From Nereocystis luetkeana (lineage: Eukaryota > Sar > Phaeophyceae > Laminariales > Laminariaceae): a stretch of 64,000 bases of DNA. Location: assembly GCA_031213475.1 (NCBI GenBank), contig JARUPZ010000002.1, forward strand, positions 14,819,425-14,883,424. The letters run 5' to 3'. This document shows positions 23,006-33,648 of this stretch, one piece after another (position 1 is the stretch's first letter; every line of letters begins with the position of its first letter). Under the pieces are notes generated by a model. That model was not told the DNA's origin. It did no database searches and saw only the letters and a program-made list of their open reading frames with translations. The position numbers were made by a program, and so were the translations under genes.

Positions 23006-24126
23006 GAAGCCCAAACAGTCGGATAGTTGGCAACGCTGCATCAATAAAGTATAGAGTGATACCTAGCCAACTAATACCTACAGTATATAGGTGGGTATTT
23101 TTCGTAATCCAACTCACAGGTCGTCAAAACGCATCAATGCCAAAGCGTACTGGGTACGAAAAGAAAAAAATCCATACCTCAACCAGACAAATAGGCCGTG
23201 CCAGAACTATCGGATTTTGAATGCATCAGTCGTTGTTGCCGGTCGCTGATCGTGGGATCTTCTGTCGGAGATGAATTGGAGCAAGAAAAACCAACTACCC
23301 CAGGGTAATATTTTAGAGCGTGCAAGCATGTACGTTTGTATCTAGCGCACTTATGATGCGTTCTACTCTGCGACGACGCTCACGCAACCCGCGCCTATGG
23401 TCCCGTGACCCTACTCAAACTTGGGGCGCTCGCTCGGTGCCTCCTCAACAGCAACGCTCGTACATACAAATCAAATGGATGCGTTTCTTGTGGAAACCCC
23501 TAGGCCCTCCATATCCCTCCTCATACCTTCGAGATGGTACCGCCTCATTTTTAGTATTTTTGTACGATGCGGGTTTCGTAAGTCCTCTCTGGCCACGGGA
23601 GGGTCAGTCTCATATATGTCTGAGATATCTCTACTACTGTATATATGGATGTTCGTTGAGGTCAGTCTGAGATGTCCATCTCTTCGTTGAGGTCAGAGTC
23701 TGAGAGATCCATCTACTCGTTGATAGCCTCCGAGAGTGTGGTTACGCCACGCTACCCTATTCCGTGAGTACCCGCAGCACCCGAAACATTACACTCCTTT
23801 CGTCGTCGGTGTCGTCATTTATTCACTTCGCACACATCACGGTATATCTGGTACATGACATGATACTTCTAAACAGATGCCACTCTGTCCCGAAATATAG
23901 GGGCATTCTTTATTGAATATAAGTACACAAAATGCGTTTATGTTTACGGACAGAGTGGTGCCTGATAATTCGTAGCCGGTAGCCTGGTACCGCTGTTTTT
24001 ACTCGTACCTCTTCGTTTTTCGTGCCTGGCCCCCAGGTACGAGTACCGTACATATGCTATATCCAACATAACACGCTCCGTGGGACGAATTTCCGGTACG
24101 AGGTTCTCCAAAGCATGCCTTAAATT
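23006..24126. other. no gene recognised
   Basis: Low-complexity GAGGTCAGTCTGAGA-type repeats near 23600-23740. Otherwise only the hairpin at 23878. Confidence 0.4.
23878..23957. mobile_element. short hairpin MITE family 3
   Basis: ~80 bp with arms CCACTCTGTCCCGAAATAT and GTTTACGGACAGAGTGG. Confidence 0.65.
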
Positions 24127-24220
24127 AACCCTTTTAGGACTGCAGTCTCGTTTTGGGGGCAGGCTACCTTGAATTTGACTGGTTTGTCCCCAGAACGGGA
24201 CTTCGGTTCTAAAAGGGTTG
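24127..24220. mobile_element. MITE family 2
   Basis: Full copy with AACCCTTTTAGGACTGCAG at the left and TAAAAGGGTT at the right. Confidence 0.85.
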
Positions 24221-24380
24221 AAGGGGGGGGGCACACACAAAAAAAAGGCGGCGTTGGAAAGATGTCCTCGAAATATTTCCATAGCAGGCACACCGCTCGG
24301 CGTTTGTGTGTGCCCGTCCTGTTGTCGAGCAAGCTACAGTATACCTGGTATATTTAGCCTGTGAAAGTTGGTATTCATAC

Positions 24381-24489
24381 TATTTACGGGGGACCATAGT
24401 TAATAGGACCAAATATTGTCAGTAAAATGATTAAATATATAGGTTTTTATATAGACCATAGGTCCTATTAACTATGATCCCCCGTAGTA
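24381..24489. mobile_element. MITE family 1
   Basis: Ends TTACGGGGGACCATAGT-type, interior AAATATATAGGTTTTTAT. Confidence 0.85.
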
Positions 24490-24589
24490 GTCTGTTATTA
24501 GTGCCGGTAGTGCGTCGTAACCGTCACCGTCAACCGCGTGTCCCTCCCTCAAGCAGCGGCTTGGGATGTACCTGGTACGATGTATCATA

Positions 24590-25735
24590 AAACCACTTAC
24601 GTAGATCTGAGCGTGCTCGGTTGGTACATCCCTGGCCTCTCAGAGCTCCCACTTCGAAACCGCCTCCTTTCATTTTTACTTGCCGGACCTTTCCTGCGGG
24701 TTTTCTGTTTTCTCCCTTTCTCTTGTTGGCACTCTCGGTCCTTCCTTCCTTTTTTCTTCTTTCGTTTCGTGTTCGTGTGTGTACTCCGAGTACGGCACCG
24801 CGGGTGAGCCCGGCGCCGTCGCGGGTGTCAGCGGGTGCTGGCGGGTAGAGGGGGGGTTGCAAGGAGCGCGGTCGCCGCTTTCGTGCCTAGGCGTCGCGTG
24901 TGCCTCGAGACGCGAGGGATGCATGAATGGGCTCTGGGCTGGCCTCCCTTTGTGATTTTTGATAGGGTACGTACGAGATGTAAGGGGCGTTCGGCATTGC
25001 AAGATAATATTCTAGCGGGGCTTATTTTTGCGACCGCGCTGAAAATCACAGAGGGAGGTACCCAGTCTGATCAACAACATTGTCGAGCTGGCGAACGACG
25101 GCCACAGTGAACTCCGGGCTTGGCGCGAGGCGGGCGACGGGGGTCACTGTGGCAGAGAGTAAGGAAAAATTTGCCCGACCGAATCGGTGGCGAGGTGGTC
25201 GCGAGAGGGGCGGGCGGCGTACGAGGCTGAGAGAGAAGCTCTGCGGTACGATTTTTTTATTTCTTGACCGATATAAGGTGTTCCAATCAGACTGAAATTT
25301 ATTTCATGAGGGGACGGGGATTTTTTTTCTTCCCCAATTTTTGGGTTTCATCTTCATGGTTTTTGCGGTGCTGCTGTGCCGTGCTGTGTTTTCTCTTTCG
25401 TACAGCAGTACATACAGCAAGCATATCAAAAGAGGAAAAGGGGTACGCTACCTCGGGTATGTACGTAGGGTGACTTACGTCCGGCAACCGCCCGCGATGC
25501 AAAGCTCCTGTGGCGTCCGAGCGGTTTTCTCCTGAAGCATGGATGAAGCATGTCGGCAGGACTCTTGGCATTATCAAGTCGCCAGTTTGCAACTACGATC
25601 GATCATGAAAAAACTATATTCAATCATGAACCTCTTTTTCCGCTTGGCTTAGTAATTTGATGTATTTTTCCTGCCTGAGCGAGCGTAGCGAGCGGCGTAG
25701 GCCGCCCGCGGAGCGAAGCGCCTTGTACACCATAC
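24590..25735 (-). repeat. interspersed repeat R1, copy C
   Basis: Reverse complement of copies A and B. It ends at the GC-rich palindromic block GGCGTAGGCCGCCCGCGG (25693-25710), which copy A lacks. The conserved coding-like block is broken by a frameshift here. No transposition gene is seen. Confidence 0.65.
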
Positions 25736-27000
25736 AAGGTATAACATGATGTTGCAGCTGTAGTGGTCCCTCTATAGTACCGGTATTTTCCGGCCAATAC
25801 ACGCCGGCATTGTTCCGCACAGTTATGCTGATCCTTCTCCTTCAGTCATTTGTATTACTGTTGTGATTCATTTTCAGAATTTATTCTTGTTTTATTTGTC
25901 TTCTTGTTCTTATGTTCTGGTCTTGCTTGTGTTGTTGTGATTTTCGTACCCGGTACGGTAGCGTTTCACTTGCTTGTCGCATGAATTCTCGATCATTTTT
26001 CGTTCTCGCTCTTCTTCTGTCTCACAGCGGTAGCAGTCTGTGACCACAGAATCACGTACTGCTGTACTGCTGTAAGTATCTCTCTACGTTGGACAAGGAG
26101 TCAGGACGGGCACTGGGTGTACGGATGGAGCTGGGTAGAAAGGGCGATCTAATTTAACGTGAAGACAACACACACTGCTGTCACACCGGTTATTTTGCGG
26201 GCTGCAAGTCCCGTTTTGGGAACAAATTACTTGAAAATTGACTCCTTTGTCCCCAACAACGGGACTGCAGTCCTCAAAGGGTTATAATCCCATCTGTGCC
26301 AAGGGATTTCACTGGCATTATATCGAGCACCGGCGTGGCGTCATTCTTCAGGCAGTATAGAGGGACCCCTACTAAATATTTTGTTAGTGAGGCAAGGCAA
26401 AACATGGTGCATGTATCACGGGCGAATGCGGCGGGCGACAGCGAAAACCGGAAGAATCGTGACCACTCTACCCTCGTATAGTATCAATAGTGGTAAACTG
26501 GCTGCTGTGTGCTGCACCAGGTACTTGGTATGTATACGCACGTTTATTGAGAAGTATCAAGTATCGTCCTTTCGCGATCGGCTAAAAAAAAAATCAATCG
26601 ACCACGTATTGATAAAACACGTATCCTGCCGCACTCTCCCTCTGTTTTTTTCTTCGTTTTGTGACCCCGGAACCTGTATCGTAGTCTCGAGGAAAACAAG
26701 TCAGTATATATACCAGGTACCGGGTAGGTATCTACAAAACAAAAAATGAAAAAATGAAAAAATTGAAAAAAATTGAAAAAAACATACGACATGCGACGCA
26801 CCTTGGGATGTGCTCTACCGTACGACGCAGGTGATAAGACAACACAACCCGCTCGGACGATATTTCTAAAGCCGATTTTCTCGACAAGAACGGGGAGAGT
26901 GTGAACCGACGCCGCCGAGCGACGCGTCCATGGAAAGGTCTCGAGGAGATGGTGCCGATACCGTCATTGCCGTTGCACCCCGTAACCCCCCCCCCCCCCC
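25736..27000. other. no gene recognised
   Basis: Holds one family 2 MITE, A-rich runs near 26740-26790 and two TACCWGGTA words. No protein-like frame. Confidence 0.4.
26190..26284. mobile_element. MITE family 2
   Basis: Full copy with AACAACGGGACTGCAGTCC in the right arm. Confidence 0.8.
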
Positions 27001-27006
27001 CCCCGC

Positions 27007-27144
27007 GCGCTTGGTGCAAGCAATGTCTGCCTGGTCGGTGAAAAAGCCGACGTGCTCCGTCACGGCATTGTGGGGATGCGAGGTTCTATGGTCATACGAC
27101 TACGGCCATGCGTGAGATCGAGTACATCTCTCCTATCGAGTGCG
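27007..27144 (-). repeat. repeat F, partial copy between C runs
   Basis: Minus-strand copy bounded by a C run on each side (26987-27004 and 27145-27169). Confidence 0.65.
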
Positions 27145-27267
27145 CCCCCCCCCCCCCCCCCCCCCCCCCTCCCCTGTTTTTTGGAAGACATCGGCTCTGA
27201 AAATAATCCGAGCAGAGGTAGTGTGTTTGTTTTCTCGCCTGTCATACGATGCCGGTGTGTCTTGCAC

Positions 27268-27353
27268 CCTTTTAGGGCTGCAGTCCCGTTTTGGGGACGA
27301 AACCACTCGAAATGTAAGTAGTTTGTTTTCAAAACGGGACTGCAGTCCTAAAC
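27268..27353. mobile_element. MITE family 2
   Basis: Full copy. Its uninterrupted loop (..CCACTCGAAATG..) is the empty-site reference for the nested locus at 30606. Confidence 0.85.
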
Positions 27354-27524
27354 GTACCCGGTAGAAAGGAAGCTGGATTGTGAAAGACAACACAACACGT
27401 GTATATTTGTATGCCTCGCACATGCTCGCTGCTGCTCTGCAGTTCATTCCCGTACGCTGACTTTACGCACGGTGTACGTATAATTTTTATAAAATTAAAC
27501 AAAAAACACAACCACAACAGCTGT

Positions 27525-27615
27525 GACATTGAGGATTTCGTCGAAACTCATCTTTGCAAGCTGTGTGTGATACTTCGATCACGCGTGGTACGGGTTTGTG
27601 TGGCCTCATGCAGGG
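27525..27615 (+). repeat. interspersed repeat with TTCGTCGAAACTCATC core
   Basis: Best match to 14815-14915, both followed by a GGCCTCATGCAG block. Confidence 0.55.
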
Positions 27616-27669
27616 TATGCAGTAGTCCGTATACGAGGCATGAGGATACGTACAAGCGTACAGCTGTCC

Positions 27670-27778
27670 TATTACGGGGGACCGTAGTTAATAGGACCAA
27701 ATACTGTTGGTAAAAATGGTTAAATATATAGATTTTTATGTAAACCATAGGTCCTATTAACTATGGTCCTCCGTAAAT
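27670..27778. mobile_element. MITE family 1
   Basis: Full copy, right end CCTCCGTAAATA slightly changed. Confidence 0.85.
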
Positions 27779-28136
27779 AGTCTGTTATTAGTACCGGTGT
27801 GTACAAAAGCAGCGCAGCTCAGTTTTTGGCTCTTTTTTTTCGTAGGAATCCATTCTCGAAAAGAAGCGACGAAGCAGGGGGAAAAAAGCGTCCAAAACAA
27901 GCGAAAAAGTTGAAGCTGCCTGTTGTGTTGTGCCAGGTACGTGCGTACCCTTTCGAGTACTCGTTTATGCTCGCACTTGCGGAGGTATACGAAGCAGTAT
28001 CGTGTGCTTGCAAAGGTGAGTTTCGACGAAACGCTCGATCTCGCAGCTGCTGTTTTCTTTTTGTTTTATGAATGAAGATGTCATGACGTCACCATGGCAA
28101 GCTCGTGTTTTGTCTCCCCGGGTAGATAAGAGTCGT

Positions 28137-28313
28137 ACTACGGGGGACCATAGTTAGTAGGAACTACGGTTTACATAAAAACCTACCAGGTATCTATTTA
28201 ACCATTTTTACTAACAAGATTTGGTCCTATTATCTATGGTCCTCCGTAATAGTACTTTGTATGATATGGTTAACTGGTGTAATTTGGTCCTATTAACTAT
28301 GGTCCCCCGTAAT
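28137..28313. mobile_element. MITE family 1, full copy plus an extra right end
   Basis: Full element 28137-28252, then an isolated right end (28280-28313). A ~34-bp flank beginning AATAGTACTTTGTATGAT is duplicated around the extra end (28250 and 28319), indicating slippage or unequal exchange. Confidence 0.75.
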
Positions 28314-28376
28314 ATTTAATAGTACTTTGTATGATATGGTAAACTGGTGTAAAGTAGCAGTTTCTCGCATTACGGT

Positions 28377-28487
28377 TATTACGGGGGACCATAGTAAATA
28401 GGACCAAATATTGTTAGTAAAAATTGATATTTATATAGGATTTTGTGTGTACCGTAGGTCCTTTTTAATATGGTTCCCCGTATTATT
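28377..28487. mobile_element. MITE family 1
   Basis: Third element within 350 bp, full length. Confidence 0.8.
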
Positions 28488-30176
28488 AATAGTAGTGCGT
28501 ACTTGTCCCACCACAGGGTGCGATCCGCTCCTAAAGCGGTGGAATGACTGTTGTTGCTTGTTCCTCCGCTATCCCGGGCCCACCAGGCGCCCTTCGCTGA
28601 ACCAATTGTCTGTTCGTCCGTAGTAGAATAGCAATACCGGTATATCGAATTTAATTTTACAGCGGTGTAGTATTCGAAGTAGCTGCCGCCTTTGGCGGCA
28701 GAGTACCGGTACAAGGTTAGTACTATGGTGTGTTTGGTGTGCGGCAGCGCAAGAGGCTTTGCTGTGGGAACCGTGGCAAAACGTATCATACGCGTACGAG
28801 TTATCGTAGCCAGCCCGAGTCTTTCGGTCTCATGTCCCATGCTTGTCGAACCGTCGGTATTCGACGTTGCCTGAGCGGCGCGAGCCCCTCATTCATCCCC
28901 CTTCCCCCCCCCCCCCCCCGCCAACCCCCACCGACGAAGTACTCTATACTACGATGTACAGCAGCCATGGCCTTCCACCTCCCATTTGTGCCGGTTGAAT
29001 AGGGGCCACCTCTCCCAAAAATACCGGGGGAAACGCTTGGCACCACTGGAAGCCTCGATAATGCCGGTACCGGCTCTCTTGGGAGGTCACGACTCTCAAT
29101 ACTGCCGGTTGCCCACCCTACGGGGGGCTGTGAATAGTGCCGGGGTAGGTGGGAGATCATGACTGTACTTGTTTATATTTTGTGGGGAACATGGTTATCA
29201 GGACCAAATATGCCTAGTAAATCACTGGAATATGTAGGTTTTAGTGTGTGTGATGGGTCCTGATTACTGTAGCCCCCCATACTAGCCCGTGCCGAAAGCA
29301 AGACAGATTTCCGGCGGACCTTTCATGATAAGGTTATCATATGATACATGTGCATAAGCACCCTCTGGTGTCATCCGGCTGTGTTTCGTAGAGAGCTCGC
29401 GATGTAAGATGATTTTACGTCTGATGAATGTTTTTTTTTTTTCAAGTACTGTTTTTGCAGCGTGTGTGTGGGTGTGTGTGTGTTTTTTTCAAGATTTTTT
29501 TCAAGATTTTTTTTTTCTGTTTTTTTTTCAAGTTTTTTTTTCAAAGTTTTTATTCAAGTTTTTTTTTCATCAGGTTTTGAATACCAGGTATAACATACCT
29601 GGTGGTACGAGGCACCTGCTACCTAAGTGTATTAACCATGGGGGCCTCCAAGTGAGCGGATGCGTCGGGCACATGTGTGCAGCGGTTTCGCACTGCTGTT
29701 TTCGATGATCACAGCGGCCGCGCGAAATTGTTAGAACTGCGAGTCGGGGCGACTTGAGTCACCAACTAGTTAGTTCTTTTTCGGAGTAAATAGTTCAGTT
29801 GTTTCCCGGAGGTTCCGACTATCCAAGTTGTTGGGTTCTCATACTTGTAGGAAGGATTGTTGAAAGCAGGGGGGGGGGGGGCTCTTATATTGCTCGCTTA
29901 ACACTCGGACAGATTCAATCGACATCGGAATACAAAGATAGAGGTGACATTTGGTTGTGCTCTTATTTTATTATGCATGATGTTCCTTCACCGGCCGACC
30001 TCCCTCACCAACCGGAGGCGGGGGGGGGGGGGGGAGGCGGGTGGCTCGCTTCCGGGGTGCTCAAAGGTATTGTCGCTCAAATCAAAAGCGGGAACCGATT
30101 TATCGAAAGTTTAACAGATACTCCGACTGCGCTGGAATTTGCTATATATAAACGACCGCCTAAAATACAGGGCATG
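28488..30176. other. no gene recognised apart from an old MITE
   Basis: Contains C14 (28905-28919), G-runs at 29871 and 30010-30024, and a T-rich TTTTTTTCAAG repeat (29475-29570). Confidence 0.4.
29173..29285. mobile_element. MITE family 1, diverged old copy
   Basis: Recognisable by GGACCAAATAT, TATGTAGGTTTTAGTGTG and the ...GCCCCCCATA end, but about 75% identical, so insertions span a range of ages. Confidence 0.6.
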
Positions 30177-30567
30177 CCTTTTTAGTGCTGCAGTCCCGTT
30201 TTGGGGACAAACCAGTTGACTTCTGAGCAGATTGTTCCCATAAGGGGACTGCAGTTTCGAAAGGGTTAATAGGGCATGCCTTAAGCCTTGCCGGACTGCA
30301 GCCCCGTTTTGGGTACAAACTACTCAAGTTCCCAAACGGTACGAAATGCACTCCTAAAAGGCTTAATAGAGGCATCCTTTTGTTTCAACCTTTCGTGGGC
30401 TGCAGCCCCGTTTTGGGGACAAACTACTCGAGTTCCAAAACGGTAAGGCACTCCTAAAAAGGCTTAGTAGAGACTTCCTTTTGCTTCAACCTTTTGTGGG
30501 CTGCAGCCGCGTTTTTGGGGGCAAACTACTCAAATTCCGAAGCGAGACCACAGCCCTAAAAAGGGTT
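30177..30567. mobile_element. MITE family 2, array of four copies
   Basis: Copies at 30177-30268, 30283-30366, 30386-30470 and 30488-30567 share not only the hairpin but also the spacer (GGCATCCTTTTGTTTCAACC-like), so they arose by local tandem duplication, not by separate insertion. Confidence 0.8.
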
Positions 30568-30643
30568 ACCAGGTATTTAATAATAGGGCATCCTTGTTTC
30601 TTTTCAACCGTTTTAGGGCTGCAGTCCCGTTTTGGGGACAAAC

Positions 30644-31054
30644 TATTACGGGGGATCATAGTTAATAGGACCTACGGTACACATAAAAACCTATATATTT
30701 AGGTATTTTTGCCAACAATATTTGGTCCTGCGGTCGCCCCGGTGGTTCAAGTGGTTATCCTCGAATTCTACTTGTTTTGAGTCCTGGGTTCGAGCCCCAG
30801 GTGGGTCGAACCTTTGACTTTATGTACAAAAATAAAAATAAAAAAGGATTCAATTGTTGAGAGCGCCTTGCAGCGTGGGTAGGCACAATTCGATGCGAGT
30901 CGACGAGGGAAGAAAATGCTGAAATCTTCTCGCGATAAAAATGAAGGCACGTACCGTAGCGGGAAGGGAGCGGGAAGAGCCTGCTATGTGACCCCGGATC
31001 TGAGTTACGAGTTGGAAGGATGTGCGAAGATAATAAATGGGATGAGCAAAAAGA

Positions 31055-31086
<32 letters not shown>

Positions 31087-31106
31087 CTATGGTCCCCCGA
31101 AATACT
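30644..31106. mobile_element. MITE family 1, split by a SINE
   Basis: Left part 30644-30729 and right end 31089-31106 are separated by the SINE at 30731-31064 and its AT tail. The MITE itself sits inside a family 2 MITE at a TA. Confidence 0.85.
30731..31064 (+). mobile_element. tRNA-derived SINE, family 1 (nested in a MITE)
   Basis: Same head and body as the copy at 2903, ending in A-rich sequence and an (AT)n run (31059-31086). It splits a family 1 MITE: the MITE left part ends at 30729 and its right end resumes at 31089. Confidence 0.85.
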
Positions 31107-31429
31107 CGAATTCTAAGTAGTTTGTCTTCATAACGGGTTTGCAGCCCTAGAAGGCTTAAGAAGGGCATTATTTATTTTTGAGCTGGGCGAAGGCGGAATT
31201 CCTCGTACGATAGGAAACGTGAAGGCGGAGATCCTCCGATAGAAAATCTGAAGCGAAAGATTCGCGTCGTCCGACCGAGAATCTCCCGGCTTGTTCTAGT
31301 TTGTTTTGTTTTACGCCTTCCACCGGCGCACACGGCAGTTCAAGACAGTTGGTTTGCAAATATCTATACCGTTTGTATGATCATATTGAATCAAAAGTAT
31401 CCTAATATTTAGGGACAAGAGTGGTATTT

Positions 31430-31870
31430 GTCTACAGATAGATCATCTACAGATCATCTACTGTAGTTCATCACCTGCCGTTGTGAGAGGTTTGTGCAGG
31501 ATCTATCTTGCATGAGGTACAGATCCAACCCAGAAACACTTTATCTACAAATAGATCTACAGATATACCATATACAGACAGATCATCTACATATAGATCA
31601 TCTACAGACAGATCGTCTACATGTACAGATAATCTAGCTCATCATCTACCGCTGTGAGAGGTTTGTGCAGGATCTATCTTGCATGAGGTACAGATCCAAC
31701 CCAGAAACACGTTATCTACAGATAGATCACCTACAGATATATCATCTACAGACGTATCATCTACAGATAGATCATCTACAGACAGATCACCTACATATAC
31801 AGATAATCTAGTTCATCATCTGCCTTTGTGAGAGGTTTGTGCAGGATCTATCTTGCATGAGGTACATATC
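31430..31870. repeat. tandem repeat, ~180-bp higher-order unit x2.5
   Basis: Unit carries a constant block (GAGAGGTTTGTGCAGGATCT ... TGCATGAGGTACAGATCC) alternating with short ATCATCTACAGA repeats. Copies of the constant block begin near 31485, 31655 and 31829. Confidence 0.85.
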
Positions 31871-32141
31871 CGACCCAGGAAAACACGGCCTACTTTCAGT
31901 ATTAACAGGTGCTGTAGATTGATGGTACAGATTGTATATGTAGGGGTGCCACCCTGCAGCATCAGAGCTTGCTTTAATCTATCTGCCTTGAAAGTTGAAA
32001 TGTCTAGAAATCGAAAGTGGGAATCGATGATCGACCGACCTCTCTTTATGAGAGGAGTGCGCCAGCGTGATTTCCCTGTCGAAAGCACTACGTACGTACG
32101 CACTGGTATGTACTGGTATATGCGTACTTACCCTCTCTCGT

Positions 32142-32143
32142 TT

Positions 32144-32188
<45 letters not shown>
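32142..32188. repeat. (GTT)n microsatellite
   Basis: About 15 GTT units. Confidence 0.95.
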
Positions 32189-32239
32189 TTAAGTTTGTAC
32201 TTTGTATACATTGCCCTTTCTTGCTTGTTTGTTTCTTTC

Positions 32240-32400
32240 CTTTCTGTCTTGGCATCCCGTGTCGCCGTCGAGGCACTCGGCTACGTCTACCCCTTCTTCT
32301 CATTTTTCGTCAATTTTTTGTGCTTTGTATTCGTTGCCCTCGCTTCTTTTTTTTTTTTGTTCGCTTGTATTTTATTTTATTCTCTCCTACTGTGCCGCCG
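32240..32400 (+). pseudogene. decayed duplicate of the H+-PPase exon a 5' border
   Basis: TTGGCATCCCGTGTCGCCGT followed by CGAGGCACTCGGC resembles the true intron-exon border at 32438-32470 (GCATCCCCCGTGTCACAG, then TCGAGGCACTCGGCGGC). The acceptor CAG has become CCG, and similarity fades after ~30 coding bases. Confidence 0.6.
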
Positions 32401-32456
32401 CCGCCGCCGCCACCCCCCCCCCCCCCCCCCCCTTTTTTGCATCCCCCGTGTCACAG

Positions 32457-33615
32457 TCGAGGCACTCGGCGGCGTACCCCAAGCTGCCGTTCAAGACGGC
32501 GCCCGCCCTCGCCTTCGCTGCCGTGGCAACGCTCCTCGTTGTGCTCTTGGTGCCGTCGGGGGCCAAGCCCATCGTGCTCGTCATGGGCATCTGCGGCGTC
32601 GGCGTCATCGTGACCGGGTGGCTAGCCGACTCCGTTTTGAGCAAGGACGATGGGACGCCGGCCATGCGAGCGGTTTCGGACCCAATCAAGGTCGGCTGAT
32701 ACCTACTGCTGTACATGCAAACATACATACATACGTACGTACATTTTTATTTTTTTTTCAAATCATCACTTTTACTTTCCAGCCTAACTCGTAGGAGGTT
32801 TTACCCTCAGCGATCTTCTGGACAAGCCGTGGTCACAGGTGTCGTCCCTTCTCCCCCCCGGTACGTGCCTTTATTTTTTGTCGCGCATAGGGTTCAGCAT
32901 TCCCACTGCTCGTCGATTTTAACCGAATGTAGCTAACTCACGCTCTCGCGCTTTCCGCTGATCAGTTTTTTGTGCAAGAAAAAATTCCTACGAGCATGCA
33001 CTCGGTGAGACTTGAAACCCACGAAATTGATCTTGATAGGCACGCGGACCACCTACCAAGCCAGCGGGGACGTACATACACACACCTGGTACATACGTAC
33101 ATACATACACCGTGTATGTTGAACACGCTAGCGTTAACATGAACCCCTCAGACAATTGTTCAAGTATGATTTTGTCTCGACGAGGGGCGCACGCGTTTAT
33201 TGTTTATTGTCGAAATATCTCGACGAGACCCTTCCCACAACAAGCGACCATTTTCTTGATTTTTTTTTCTTCTTTTTTTTTCGAGAAGTTCGGCTCTGAA
33301 AGTCGTCCCAGGGGATGGGGGTGCGGCGGGGGGGCTTGCGTGGTATATGGTATACGAACGACTCTGGGCGTAACTTAAGGGACCGCTTGGTCTTCATATT
33401 GATATACTCCGAATAACTTAAGGGACCGCGAGGTCTTCATATTGATGTATGGATGTCTAAAAGGTCCTTACATTTACGCCTGGACTGGCAGGATGGTATT
33501 TTTTTACCGAGGGGTTTTGTATGTGTGTACGTACGAGGCTTTGGAAAATCGACGCAAAAAAAACGATTTCCTTCTTTTTTTTCGCCGCGCTCGGATTGGC
33601 CTGTTGTTAGGACTG

Positions 33616-33648
<33 letters not shown>

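Larger units (their letters stand above)
30606..31162. mobile_element. MITE family 2, fifth array copy, split by nested elements
   Basis: Left arm 30606-30645 and right arm 31107-31162 are separated by a family 1 MITE that is itself split by a SINE. Confidence 0.85.

Noticed and set aside
28137..28487. CRISPR-like array (regular GGACCATAG repeats)
   Set aside because: The repeats are inverted ends of MITE copies with homologous interiors, in a eukaryotic genome.
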